A DNA stretch of 64,000 nt from Rhododendron vialii (GCF_030253575.1 NC_080568.1:637501-701500), one strand, 5' to 3'; counted from the stretch's first letter, positions 11,081 to 23,091 are shown. Numbers and translations are program-made. Notes: a model not told the origin generated them from the sequence alone.

Positions 11081-11752
11081 GTACAGAATACCTCCCTGAG
11101 GTTTGGATGTTTGACAAATAACCTCCCTGACGTTAACTAATGAGCACATCACCCCCTATAGTTTTGGAGTAAACTGCAACTGTTAGATTTTCCATCCAAA
11201 CTAACGGAAAGTGTAAGACACGCGCTAGTTACGAGACTTGTCCTGAGCAAAAAAATTAAATAAAGTTGAATTTCAATGTAAGAAGACCACATTACCCTTC
11301 TTCCCCAAAACAATGTTGAAACTTTTGAGTGTTCTTTTTTTTCAAAAATCAAGTCAAAAAGTTGATTTTTGAAAAGGAAGGTAAATTTTTCAAGTTCAAA
11401 AATTATGTGTTTACGTAAATAATTTTTCTACCAATATGAATTTTGTTTGATAGATTTCATTGAGATTTTTTATACGATGAAAAAAAAATCAAAACATTAT
11501 TTTTTATTTTCATTATATTTGAATTTGAAAATTGAAGAAAAAAAACTTTTGTAAAAAGAAGGGTTAGCGGAACCTTCCCAATCCCACTGCTCTCGTCCAT
11601 CTTCTACATACCAAACCCTCTCCATGTAACATAGCTGCTCTCTCTTTCTCTCTCTCTCTCTCACGCACCAACTCTAGCTCACAAACTCCAGAAGAAATCC
11701 AATTTCGAACTCGCCGCCGGCGCCGGCGCTTCCAGCAAAGATAAGAACATTT

Positions 11753-11795
<43 letters not shown>

Positions 11796-12566
11796 TCGTT
11801 GGACTGGGTGTCTAATTTTTGGAATCTGCCTTATTTGCTTTGGGCAGATAGGAACATTTTTGCTTTGGGTTTGGCTTGGGGTCGATCGAAACAAATTCGG
11901 ATTTGGTTTGAGAGAAAACGAAACCAATTTAATTTTAGTTTCAGTTGAGTGGTTTTGATTTGTTTTTGATAGCTTTGTAATTTTTTATTTGGGTTTGGCT
12001 GGGAAAAAAATTGAAATATATCTGGGTTTGGTTTGGGAGAAAATAAAACCAATTGAAAATTTAAAAAGCCCTTGAAGGTTCACACCAGTTTCTTTCTCCC
12101 TAAACCCAGACTTTCCATGGCCATCAATATCTATCTGAATCAAATTCATCACTTTGACTTTTGTTTTCATTATCTTTCTAAATCCTTTGGTAGCAAGGGG
12201 GATTCTTCCATTTGATTTCTCCGTCACTGGTTTGGTGGCAAGGAGTAACGTGTTAATGTCGATGTCGTATGTCGTGCTTCTGGCCTCCGGCCATCGTTAG
12301 ACATGGTGGGTTTTCTCTCCGGTGATAGTGCAAGAGAGGGGTTTTCTGGAGATGGGTGTTTCAGATTTCAGAGAGAAAATGGGTTTTGTTTTTGTTTTTT
12401 TAACAGAGTTGGGGAAAGGGTAGCGTGGTCTTTTTACTTTTGCCATTAACGGAGTTAGGTGTTGCAGTTTACTTCAAAACCAGAAGGATGTGATGTGCTC
12501 ATTAATTAACGTCAGGGAGGTTATTTGCCAAATGTCCAAATCTCAGGGAGGTAACTCTGTCACAGC
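11081..12566. mobile_element. Long-TIR non-autonomous element with internal GC-rich segment
   Basis: About 105 bp at 11081-11210 is repeated in inverted orientation at about 12435-12566; landmarks are ACCTCCCTGA, AATGAGCACATCAC and AGTAAACTGCAAC. TIRs of this length suggest a Mutator-like element, but no exact target duplication was identified. The interior holds a relative of the AT-rich Tourist-like element (about 11335-11580), two (TC)n runs (11649-11671, 11753-11787) and a GC-rich stretch, GCCGCCGGCGCCGGCG, near 11715, which looks like a captured 5' region of a host gene. No product can be named. Confidence 0.5.
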
Positions 12567-12874
12567 AAATACATTTCCCTCTTTCCCTCTATGCCATGAT
12601 CATTCTCTGATCTCCTCGTATCACACGGAAATTACACTGCCCCACCTTCTTCTCCGGCAAAAAAACCTCCGCCTCCGGAGACCTCTCACTCCTCCGGCGG
12701 TCCACCCTCCGAGCTATTCCGCAACCACCCCACAGTTGTCTAATATAAGCAGCCCCCCTCTCTTTTCCAAGGTTCCGACGTAAATTATTAGCATTTGTAA
12801 GCGGGTAGCTTTGGTTCACACTGCAAATGTGAGTTACGAATATACTCTAGTTAGTAGTTACATAGTTTATTTTT

Positions 12875-13929
12875 GACTTAAAGACTTATTTGGTCCTCAC
12901 AAAATTGACTCGGTTTCAATTTCGTCCTCCTAAAATTTTTTATTTCAATTTTACCCTCACAGTTTTAACACGATTTCAATGTTACCCTTCCCATTAAGTT
13001 TGGACAAAAATTTGCCCGTGTGGCAAACGATTTTGTTGTTTGTGGGCCTCTCTTTTACACGTCAACTGTAAACAAACCAGTCATCTCTTTAATGCAAAAA
13101 ACAAAAATTTAAACAAATTAGTAGAAGTCAGTCAATGTGGGACTACAAAATACATAGAAAGCCAGATGCATTGATTGCCAACAAAAAACGTACTTGGGAC
13201 TACAAAAACCTTAAATTACTAAAAGATACTTATAAAGTAATTAAAAAGGCCAATATCTTCTTTGTTTTTTCAACGAATACAAAAAAGGCTTAGGAATTCT
13301 CTACACAAATCACTCTCAGTCTCACCACATGGGTGGCTTTTGTTTTTTCAACGAATACAATACAAAAAGATGGTGTTTAAAAATAAAAATACTATAATAC
13401 TTAGTATTTGTTGCCCAAGTATTATTTAAGATAGATTTAGCCGAGAAACCAAAAACCTCAATACCATTGATTTACCTTGGCTTTTAGCATGTACCACTCC
13501 TGTTCGAGTTGTTGACCCTTGCGCGTTGATCTTCTCTTGATTTCGCCAAGATTGTCTAGTTAAGGGGTGGGTTTCGGCAGAAACATTTAGGGAAGGTGTT
13601 TGTTCGCTGGGTTTGGAGGGAAATGATTTGGGGGATTTAGGTTTAGGGTTTTTAGTCTCTGGGGGACGAAAATTGAGGGGAAACGAAGAGATAGGGAATG
13701 GATTTTGGTTTTTAGGATTTTTTCTTTTACAGGTGGAGGATGACTGTGTAAAAGAATGTCCCACAATCACCCAACTGTTTGCCACACAAGCATTTTCCAT
13801 CCAAATTTAACAGGAAGGGTAACATTGAAATAGTGTTAAAACTATGAGGGTAAAATTGAAATGAAAATTTTTAGAAGGACGAAATTGAAACTGAGCCTTA
13901 TTTGTAAGGACCAAATAAGTCTTTAAGCC
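12875..13929. mobile_element. Mutator-like non-autonomous element with 9-bp TSD
   Basis: A perfect 9-bp direct repeat TTTATTTTT flanks the element (12866-12874 and 13930-13938). The termini are inverted repeats of about 190 bp beginning G[AG]CTTAAAGACTTATTTGG. Long TIRs plus a 9-bp duplication define the Mutator superfamily. The 650-bp core encodes no transposase. It contains a GGTTTAGGGTTTTTAG stretch and a 124-codon minus-strand frame (13426-13800) of low complexity, so a captured gene fragment (Pack-MULE) is possible but not shown. Confidence 0.8.
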
Positions 13930-13938
13930 TTTATTTTT

Positions 13939-15347
13939 AATGTGTTGCAACAATGAAATGTTGAATTTGTGAAATTAGACGACTTGTACAGAAGTGTCTA
14001 GTGCATAATGAGCATACTGGAAAGATGGAATTTCAATGATAAGCATGGGATTTGAATTTGAAAGGAAAAAGAATGAAATGTATTACGCATATCGAAAATA
14101 AAATCTGGGCGTTGAGATTTGGCGCCCAAAGTGTTAAAGGATATAGCCGGGTATCCTATTCCTAGGTCTTGATATCATTTCCTGCCTATGGGGTCGCTCC
14201 CCAGATCAGTTGCCGGTGTTCCGCTCATGATAGATGCATCATTCGATATGCGTATTTTTTCAAATGTGGTTTAGCAATTTCGAGCCTGAAAACTAACTTT
14301 TCTTTTGATAGTGCGGTTTAACAGTTTCATGCCTTAAAACTGACTTTAATTTCTCCCTTAAACAATTGTTTATCATTTTCTTATGAGAATATCAAATTGT
14401 TATCTGATTATTTCCCATGTTAATTATGCAATCTTGGTATATCGTGACGCTGAATGGAATGGTTTTGTGCTTATGAAACCATTTCAGGACATAGGGATAA
14501 AGCAAGCTATGCTATTTGGTTATCGTACAGTTAATAGTTGGTAATTGTTGTTTCTAGACTCAAAATTGTAATAATTAAAAGTTGTTTTTATTTGGTGGTG
14601 TTGTAGTTATGGGCCACGGTATTGTAAATTAACGCGGTTAGACGAGAATGCTTTTTCTATTGCACATTAGACAGCTCTGTATGTATTTTTATGCTCCTAT
14701 TTATCAATTCATTAAATTGGTATATGATTCTCAAAACATGAAAAATCATCAGAGACTTTTATGAATTGATTTTGAGAGTGAATTATAAGAGATTATGAGA
14801 GTATTTCAAGATTATCCAACTGCTCGGATTCAATTTTTGGTATATGGGATGGATTGGTTAGATTCAAGGTAGATGAAGAATCAAGGAAGAAGATGATGGC
14901 ATATTGGACATTTCATAATTTCCTTTAGCAAATTTTGAATTTTTCCCAATTAATTGGGTGCATCTGCATGTTTTCACAAAGCACAGGGGTGCATCCACAC
15001 CAAATTAATCCTAAGGGCGTGTAGCCACACGTGGTCCAAACCACGAGGGTAGGACTTTGCCAAAAAAAAATTTGCAAAACCTGCCACAAGATCCGCATTT
15101 TGTGGAGTAGACCAAATTGTCTTTATCATTACAATAAATTAAGCTTATCGCCCAATCAAAGTTTACAACCTCACAACAATTTGGGACTGCAGATGATGCG
15201 TTTCCTTGTTGAAACATATATGTGCAGTAGATTAATTGCATTTACTCGTCAACTTTGTTCTAGGATATTGATTTCAACCTACGAATTTGCAGTGCAAGAA
15301 GTGATATACGAACTCATTTCAAAGAAGCAACAGGAGGGATACTGCAG
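13939..15347. other. Intergenic DNA upstream of UGT-3
   Basis: The second copy of direct repeat A lies at 14728-14792. No coding sequence or clear element is seen in the rest. The 76- and 109-codon frames near 15011-15360 overlap on opposite strands and match nothing recognisable. The last few hundred bases should hold the UGT-3 promoter, but no TATA box can be singled out. Confidence 0.35.
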
Positions 15348-17228
15348 ATGGAAGTACTGAAGAATGGTGATAAACCTCATGTGGTTTGCATACCATCCCC
15401 TTTCCAGAGCCACATAAAAGCTATGTTAAAACTAGCTAAGCTTCTCCACCATACGGGTTTCCACATAACCTTTGTCAACACAGAGTACAACCACAAACGC
15501 TATCTCAAAGCTAGAGGACCCAATTCTCTTGACGGTTTTCCAGATTTCCAGTTCAAAACGATTCCAGACGGGCTTCCTCCTTCGGACAGTGCTGAATCCT
15601 CTCAATGCGTACTTTCTTTATGTGAAACCATTAGAAAGAACATGCTATCGCCGTTTCTGAACCTTGTTGCCATGTTGAATGACAAAAGTGCAGCTGCCTC
15701 ATCATCTGGTGTGGCGCCTCCGGTTACTTTTATTGTATCAGATGGATTTATGAGTTTTACTATCACAGCTGGTGAAGAGCTAGGTATCCCTGTCGTAATG
15801 TTCTTCACTCTGTCTGCCAGTGGTTTCATGGGCTTTTATCAGTTTCATGCTCTAATGGAAAAAGGCCTTACTCCATTGAAAGGTATGATTCTCTTGATAT
15901 AGTTTGTAGAATTATGTGTCCTTGATGGTGCTTATGAAATGGCGGTGGTAGAGATCGAGGGTACTGGTTGTACTTGAGTGTAGTGATGGTGTTGTCGTAC
16001 TAGTGCTAATCGGGAAAGGATTTACGGAATTGATAATCGCACTCTCCAAATTGTTAACCACACTCCCTTTTGGGAGTGCAAAAAATCAAGTCCAGTCGAT
16101 TTTCGCACTCCCCTTTTGGAGAGTGGTTAACAATTTGGGGAGTACGAAAATCACTCCCGAAAGATTTATTATGTTTTGAAGATTTCCTATATTTTAAAGC
16201 ATAACTAGAACTTAATTTGCAATTGTGATTGAAATCAATTCTTCTTCTTTTTTATGCTTGTGTATTATTTGTTTGCAGATGCAAGCTATTTAACAAATGG
16301 GTACTTGGATAATGTCATAGATTGGATTCCTGGAATGAAAGATATTCGTTTGAAAGATCTGCCAAGCTATATTCAAACTACAAATCCTGATGACATCGCT
16401 TTAAATTTTTGTATGGAAGCAACTCAGAGGGCTTTAAGAGCTTCAGCAATCATTCTCCACACTTTTGATGCGTTGGAGCAGGATCTATTGAACGCTTTAA
16501 CGCCCATCTTCCCATTTGTCTATTCAATAGGCCCACTTCAATTACTTTTGGATCACTTTTCAAAGAAGAATGAGTCGGAGTCCATCGGATACAATCTATG
16601 GAAAGAAGATACTGAGTGTCTCAAATGGCTTGATTCCAAGGAACCAGGATCTGTAATTTATGTGAATTTTGGTAGCATAGCGTCAATGACCCAGAAACAA
16701 CTGGAAGAGCTTGGTTGGGGACTTGTGAATAGCCACCACGACTTTTTGTGGGTAGCTAGACCTGATTTGGTAATGGGTGATGAATCCAACTCTGTACTTT
16801 GGTCGCCTGAATTGGCTGCGGAAATCGAAGGAAGAGGTGTAATAGTAGCGTGGTGCCCGCAAGAGGATGTCCTGAACCATTGGTCGGTCGGGGGGTTTGT
16901 GACTCACTGTGGGTGGAATTCGATTATTGAGAGCTTGTCGGCAGGAGTGCCGATGATCTGTTTGCCCTTTTTCGGTGATCAACAAACGAATTGCAGATAT
17001 GCCTGTAGTGAATGGGAGGTTGGGTTAGAGATTGGTGGCAATGTGAAGAGAGATGAAGTGGAGAAAGTTGTTAGCGAGGTAATGGGAGGAGAGAAGGGGA
17101 AGAAAATGAAGAGCAAGGCTATGGAGTGGAGGGAACTGGCACAGAAGGCTACTGGTTCGGATGGGTCATCGACTGAAAATTTGAGCAACTTGGTCAAGAA
17201 ATTGTTACTCCAATCTGCTAGCTACTAG
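15348..17228 (+). CDS. UGT-3: UGT85A-type UDP-glycosyltransferase, exons 15348-15882 and 16279-17228
   Basis: An intact 494-residue family-1 glycosyltransferase. Catalytic His22 (FQSH) and Asp132 (VSDGF) are in the N-terminal domain; the PSPG box at about 370-413 has WCPQ, HCGWNS and the final Gln. Exon 1 ends AAAG before GTATGA; exon 2 starts after TGCAG. The 535 and 950 bases add up to a complete frame with the family phase-1 intron. It is the most diverged member of the array: the leader is MEVLKNGD, there is a Ser/Ala-rich insertion before the VAPP stretch, a RPDL-like motif preceded by Val-Ala rather than Ile-Ile, and a longer C-terminal end (QSASY). Within the PSPG box Leu replaces Trp of UGT-1 before PFF. 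A changed acceptor range is plausible but cannot be read from sequence. Confidence 0.93.
16032..16152. mobile_element. Fold-back MITE in the UGT-3 intron
   Basis: Two arms of about 55 bp are inverted repeats. The shared core is CCAAATTGTTAACCAC with CTCCC/GGGAG runs on both sides, and the loop is a few bases near 16085-16095. The element makes up about a third of the 396-bp intron. No target duplication can be assigned with confidence. Confidence 0.6.
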
Positions 17229-17379
17229 GTCTATCTCTATCTAGGACAAAAACATCCAATATTTTTTTTTTTTGGGTCAAACGGAATTTCAAAAGCATCC
17301 AATATGGTAGTGTATCAGTATTCCAAAATTTGGAGGAAATATTAATATAGAGATTAAATTATGTTATGTCCACCCCAGG

Positions 17380-17725
17380 TGGGAATCCCACCATTTCCGT
17401 TACCCCAATTTGCGGGGCCCATCCTACGATTATTGCAGTAATTTGAGTCGTTCATGTTGTACGATCCGCCGAGTAATATATTCACGTGAAGAATCAGTTT
17501 GATTGAACTTAGAGAGGTATATCAAAAATAGAATTTTGGATTATAAATTAGACAATTTGATTATATCAATAATTTAAGTTAAACTGTACATTACCATATC
17601 TATTATAAATCAAAATTCCGATGATGTCTGATAAGCTAATTTTTTGCTTAAATGTAGTATGCTCCGGGTTCTACAAGATGAACGGTTCATAAATGCAATA
17701 TGGGTGGTGGAAATCGTGGGGTTTT
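17380..17725. mobile_element. Probable fold-back element downstream of UGT-3
   Basis: The left side (about 17385-17470, CACCATTTCCGTTACCCC to CGTTCATGTTGTACGATCC) resembles the reverse complement of the right side (about 17650-17725, with GTTCATCTTGTAGAACCC). Arm identity is moderate and the core is AT-rich. The stretch 17726-18310 contains a block similar to the UGT-5 upstream flank (GGTCAACTGG... near 17940, compare 23940) and an imperfect tandem repeat of about 48 bp (TTTTATTGAATRAAAGRYG... at about 18106 and 18222). Confidence 0.4.
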
Positions 17726-18313
17726 TTGTAAGGCGGAAACAATTTTCTCTCATAAGTATAAATACGTGGAATCATCCTGTCTGTCAATGCTTCCGGTCAA
17801 ATTTTGCGGTATGAACATTATCATTATATTTTGGAAAGTGATCAAGAGACAAGAAGTGACCCACATTAATTGTGGGAAGTACCATATGACAATACCATAC
17901 GGCACTCTGCAAGTATATATATCCAATAAAATAATTAGCCGGTCAACTGGTTGTGACGGAGAGAACTATTACACGAGATCCGGCCTGGATCATTATTATT
18001 TTTGGATCTGAATCCGGCCTGGAGTTTAAAAGCTACGTCTTTGTCTTTGTTTTTGACAATTGACATATAAAAAATACGTAGCCACATGCAAGATCCACAA
18101 CAGATTTTATTGAATAAAAGATGAGCCGTAGTGGACTCATCTAAAGTTTTGGAATGGAAAGATACTTGCGAAGAACCAGGTGGGTGTTTTATCTTTTTAA
18201 ATAATTCCGTTGGTGTTTGGATTTTATTGAATGAAAGGCGTGCCGCAGTGGACTTATCTAACTTTTGGCAAGATCAAGAAATCATCACTGTGTTATTGGA
18301 ATATGAAAATTGC

Positions 18314-19719
18314 TATCCCCCCCCCCCCCCGCGCGCGCTCTCTCTCTCTCTCCCTTTTCTTTCTTTCTTTCCTCTCCAGTTTGTTCTTTTCTCTCTTTTT
18401 TTCCCCCTTTTTTTCTGGTTTGGTTTTTTTTTTTTTTCATTTTATTTTATTTTCTTTCTTTCCAGTTTGAATTTTTTTTTTAATAATAGGTTTAAGTCTA
18501 ATTCTAGACTTTGTAAAGTAATTGAAAGCAAAAAAAAGTGTTTCAATTGATTATATTTATCCGACTGTTTTATTTTTATTTTTTTGTCCTTTATAGATTA
18601 AAAAATATAGTTACGAAAATAAGTATTTCAATTTTCAATCCGTTTGAACCAATGCAAATATGTTATTTTTCTGATCATTTCATCCTAAATGGTCGTAATA
18701 AATTTTTGGCTCCAAGGCCTTTCAATGAACACCCTAAGAGAATCCTTAAACTAAATAATGAGTCTTAAGGTGCTAGTTGAAAGGCCGTAAAGCAAAAAAT
18801 TCATTAAGATTACAATTAGTGTTCGGGAACTAATTACGAAATGTATTTTGCAAATACAAATGTTATATTTAGGATTACTTTTTTTTAACTATAGTACAAT
18901 TTAATAAATTTGTTAACCATTATTTAGCATAGATCATCTTAACTGATTCAGTAGTATGTTGCTTCAAATTACTTTTCTACTCCATATGATTGCAAATGGC
19001 TGGTTTCTATTTTTTTTTAAAACTAAAACGGAAACGTTTTAGGGGCTTCGTAGGGGCTACTGTGCCAATGGAGACAGCAGAGCCCTCGAACCCCCCTACT
19101 TTTTAATTTTTTATTTATTTAATTACTTATATCTTATTTATTTAATTTCTATAAATACACCATTTGTATATTTAAAAATATAATTCAAGAATTAAGTGCT
19201 TTAATTTTCAATTCAGTTAAATCAGAGCAAAGATCGTTTTATTATTATTATTTTATTTTAAATGGTTATAATGATTTTTTTGGTTTAAGGCCTTTCAACA
19301 AACACCCTAAGGCTCATTATTTAGTTTCAAGACTCTTTTAGGGTGTTCATTGAAAGGCTTTGAAGTCAAAAATTTATTACGACCATTTAGGATGAAATGA
19401 TCAGAAAAATAAAATCTTTGCACTGGTTCAAACGGATTGAAAAATGAAACACTTATTTTACTAACTATATTTTTTAATCTATAAAGGACAAAAAAAGAAA
19501 AATAAAACAGTCGGATAAACATAATCAATTGAAACACTTTTTTTTTCTCTCAATTACTTTACAAAGTCTAGAATTAGACTTGAACCTATTATTAAAGAGA
19601 AAAAAAATTCAAACCGGAAAGAGAGGAAAAAAATGAAAAAAAAAAAAAAAAACCAAACCAGAAAAAAAAGGAAAAAAAAGAAAGAAAAGAACAAACTAGG
19701 AAGGAAAGAAAGAAAGAAA

Positions 19720-19763
<44 letters not shown>

Positions 19764-19776
19764 TCTGGGAAAGGGA

Positions 19777-19814
<38 letters not shown>

Positions 19815-19870
19815 TCTGGGAAAGGGAGGTGGGGCCGGGGAGGGGGGTGTGTCAGGGGGGGGAATAGCAG
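18314..19870. mobile_element. 1.5-kb long inverted repeat upstream of UGT-4
   Basis: The left arm (about 18314-18800) and the right arm (about 19250-19870) are inverted copies at roughly 90 percent identity, separated by about 450 bp of AT-rich DNA. Each arm runs from a poly-C/(TC)n edge through pyrimidine tracts to the block GATCATTTCATCCTAAATGG. The right arm has an extra tandem unit of (GA)n plus GGGGTAATCTGGGAAAGGG. The outer ends, GCTATYCCCC, match. Each arm contains a 76-codon open frame whose translation is nearly the same in both; this follows from the arm duplication. The element splits a sequence continuous upstream of UGT-5 (TTATTGGAATATG... then TTTCTGGGATAAG). Confidence 0.7.
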
Positions 19871-19899
19871 CCGTCCATGGTGGAATATAGTATGCAGTA

Positions 19900-20170
19900 G
19901 ACTAATTGTCTTTCTGGGATAAGGAGATGATATCAACTATTGAAGCTTCGATACTGTTGAAATTTGGGCTGATCCGGGACCAAATCGGGTCGCTCATGTG
20001 GGCATGACCCGATGACCCATTAATTAGAGAGTTCTAATCTCTTAAAATTAGAATATTTTTAAAGCATCTAGGATGTCCTCTCTATTTAAGAAAACCCAAA
20101 AACCGTTGAAGTTCTCCTCATTTCACAGGCCTGGGGCACACTTTCTGAAAGAAACACAGAGGGGTTGGAT
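19900..20170 (+). promoter_or_regulatory. UGT-4 proximal upstream region with TATA-like box
   Basis: A TATTTAAG motif (20083-20090) lies about 85 bp before the ATG, a plausible TATA-box distance with a short leader. The stretch around 19912-19940 (TTTCTGGGATAAG) is shared with the UGT-5 upstream flank at 24195-24225. The sequence between, containing GGGTCGCTCATGTGGGCATG, is absent in front of UGT-5 and may be inserted. Confidence 0.45.
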
Positions 20171-22159
20171 ATGGCAGTGAATGGTAATAAGCCTCATGTG
20201 GTTTGCATACCATTCCCACTTCAAAGCCATGTGAAAGCCATGTTGAAACTAGCTAAGCTCCTCCACCATGGAGGCTTTCACATAACCTTTGTCAACACAG
20301 AGTACAGCCACAAACGCTTACTCAAAGCCAGAGGACCGAATTCCCTCGATGGCTTGCCAGATTTCCGGTTCGAAACGATTCCGGACGGGTTGCCTCCTTC
20401 GGATGCTGATGCCCCACAACACATACCTTCTCTTGCTGAGTCCCTTCCAAGGAACGCACTTGCGCCGTTTCTGAGCCTTCTTTCCAAGCTCAATGACGAT
20501 AGTGCTTCTACGCCGGGTGTGCCTCCGGTTACATGTATCGTCTCTGATGGGTTTATGAGTTTCTCCGTCACAGCTGGTGCAGAGTTAGGTATCCCCGTCG
20601 TAGTGTTCTTCACCATGTCTGCCTGTGGTTTCATGGGCTTTTATCAGTTTCGTAATCTATTGGAAAAAGGGCTTACTCCATTGAAAGGTACGATCTTTAT
20701 GAACTGCGTAGAAAATTTATCAATACTATGTATGAGGTTATCACTGTTTGTTTCGGCCAAAATATATATTTCGTGAAAGTTTTGGTGTTAATTGCTATGA
20801 ATAGAAGCAGGGCGACGAGCAATGACACGAAATGCTAGTGGTGGAAAAATATGCTGATGATGGGATATATGTAGGCGGTGAGTGATGGCGGTGGCCGGGT
20901 GGCTATAGTTGAGTGCTAGTGCTGGTGGACATTGGTATGGTAGTAACCGTAGTATTGGTGATCCGGAAAAGGTTTCTCAGATGTTGAAACTGCAATTAAT
21001 ATGTTTTTGATCCAAATCAATCCATTTTCCATTGACCTTGGCACATAGATATTTTATTGACTTTGTTTTTTTTTGGTACAAAACACTAGAGAATGCTTAC
21101 AACCTAAGAAAAATTCTTCGCTGATAAACAAAGTGTAATTGAAACCTTATTTAGCGATTGTGGTGAAAATTAATGACATGTTTCTATGCTCATTTATCCC
21201 TCGTGGGCGCAGATGCAAGCTATGTAACAAACGGGTACCTGGATACTGTCATAGATTGGATTCCAGGAATGAAAGATATTCGTTTGAAAGATCTTCCTAA
21301 CTATATTCGAACCACAGAGCCAAACGACGCATCGTTTGACTTCTGCATGAAAGAAGTCGAGAGGTCCTCAACAGCTTCAGCAATCATTCTCCATACTTTC
21401 GATGCGTTGGAGCATGATCTATTGGACGCTTTAACGTCCATATTCCCATCTGTGTATTCCATAGGCCCACTCCAGTTTCTTTTGAATGAACTATTAAAGA
21501 AAGACAATTCAGAGTCCATCGGATATAATATGTGGAAAGAAGAATCTGAGTGTCTCAAATGGCTGGATTCCAAGGAACCCGGATCCGTAATCTATGTGAA
21601 TTTTGGTAGCATAGCGCCATTGACTCCAGTACAGGTGGAAGAGCTTGGGTGGGGACTTGTGAATAGCCACCACAACTTTTTGTGGATAATTAGGCCTGAT
21701 TTGGTAATGGGTGACGAATCGGACTCTGCATTTTTGCCGCCTGAATTGGCTGCAGAAATCGAAGAAAGAGGTCTAATAGTAGCATGGTGCCCCCAAGAGG
21801 ATGTCCTCAACCATTGGTCAATTGGAGGGTTTGTGACGCACTGCGGGTGGAATTCAACTATTGAGAGCTTGTCGGCGGGAGTGCCGATGATCTGTCTGCC
21901 ATTTTTTGCTGATCAACAGACGAATTGCAGATACATTTGCACTGAATGGGAGGTGGGGATGGAGATTGGCAGTGATGTGAAGAGAGATGAAGTGGAGAAG
22001 CTTGTTAGAGAGCTAATGGGAGGAGAGAAGGGGAAGAAAATGAAGAGCAAGGCTGTGGAGTGGAAGGTATTGGCAGAGAAGGCTACTGGTTCAGATGGGT
22101 CATCCACTTTGAATTTAAACATGTTGGTCAAGAAAGTGTTAGACTCAATGGAAGGCTAG
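20171..22159 (+). CDS. UGT-4: UGT85A-type UDP-glycosyltransferase, exons 20171-20687 and 21213-22159
   Basis: An intact 487-residue family-1 glycosyltransferase. The chosen start is the ATG at 20171 (MAVNGNKPHVV), which matches UGT-5; the frame is open two codons earlier only from a TTG. Catalytic His20 and Asp126 are present, and the PSPG box at about 364-407 has WCPQ, HCGWNS and a final Gln. Exon 1 ends AAAG before GTACGA; exon 2 begins after GCGCAG, giving the phase-1 Asp codon. The 525-bp intron keeps the GT-rich stretch found in all copies. It is closest to UGT-5 in both the protein and the upstream flank. A long inverted repeat ends about 300 bp before the start codon and could affect expression through small RNAs. 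Confidence 0.94.
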
Positions 22160-22727
22160 CTAGAATCTCTACATTAATTTTCCAAAGCACCCCCTGGTTT
22201 TGGTGTTAAATCGTGCTAAATTTGATGTATTGTACGGAATAATAATTTCTTGAAAAAAAATTAAAGCAGACAATTATCTTCATTGAATTTGCCCCGATGG
22301 ACTTGACTCCATCCCGAGGGTCTTGCAGAAAAAACATTTCTGTAATTGTATCCATTTTTATTTTGAATTTAAAATATATATATTCAATTCATAAACCTCT
22401 TGATGTACGTATCTATGAGGGCTTCAAGAAAAACGATTTGAACAGTCATTTTAGACTTGGGTTGGAGCATAAAAATAGAGATTTGGTTTGAGATAGGGAG
22501 TGATGATATATTTGCCAAATAGCTTTAAGGGCTTCTTCAACTAATTGCCTTCCATTTTTAATTTGTTTGAAGATATAAACACTAGAATATAAAGCGAGAA
22601 TCCGCACGGTGAAATATCATACTAACATTACGTGCCCGAAACAAAGAAAATATTCACGAACAAGATTTGATAAGATTTTCGTGTTTGAGTACGTTCTTAA
22701 AATATTGTCGTAACAAATTACTGATTA
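22160..22727. other. 3' flank of UGT-4 and intergenic DNA
   Basis: The first bases probably hold the 3' UTR, but the flank has diverged from those of UGT-1 and UGT-5. The rest is AT-rich with no supported gene. From about 22715 the sequence aligns with 63590 onward. Confidence 0.35.
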
Positions 22728-22740
22728 GCGCTTTATACAT

Positions 22741-22935
22741 TTTTCTTTCACGGTAATGCAGAGTGTCTCGGCCCAGCTTGCGCGCACCTCGGACTAATCT
22801 CTACAGCCCCTCTTGACCTGCAGCCGTTTCACACGCTTTTGCGTGGGGGTGAGGTGGCCCCAAGAGTTGTTGACAAAGTGAGACGAACCTGAGACCTCAA
22901 GATGGAGCAAACACCTAAGTCTCAGGTCTTAGGTT
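22741..22935 (-). mobile_element. SINE on the minus strand
   Basis: The 195-bp insertion is flanked by GCGCTTTATACAT (22728-22740) and GCACTTTATACAT (22936-22948), a 13-bp duplication with one mismatch that is typical of LINE-assisted retroposition. On the minus strand it contains a B-box-like GGTTCGTCTC and, near its 3' end, GTCCGAGGTGCGCGCAAGC, a stretch typical of widespread plant SINEs of the Au type, before a short AT-rich tail. The paralogous flank at about 63605-63620 has the uninterrupted site. Confidence 0.8.
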
Positions 22936-23091
22936 GCACTTTATACATGTTAAACTTGCCACTCAAACATAAATGACTTAAATTTGTTAAATAAATGACT
23001 TACCCCTTTGTGAAGACATGTCCCCAGTTTCAAACATTAATTTCTCATATTTAAAAATTTGTGAAGACATGTACCCACTTTCAAACGTTAA

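Noticed and set aside
13426..13800. 124-codon minus-strand frame in the Mutator-like element
   Set aside because: Lys/Pro/Ser-rich low-complexity translation without a domain; kept only as a hint of a captured sequence.
18538..19537. Two 76-codon frames of nearly the same sequence on opposite strands
   Set aside because: They lie at the same place in the two arms of the long inverted repeat. The similarity follows from the arm duplication, and no known domain is seen.
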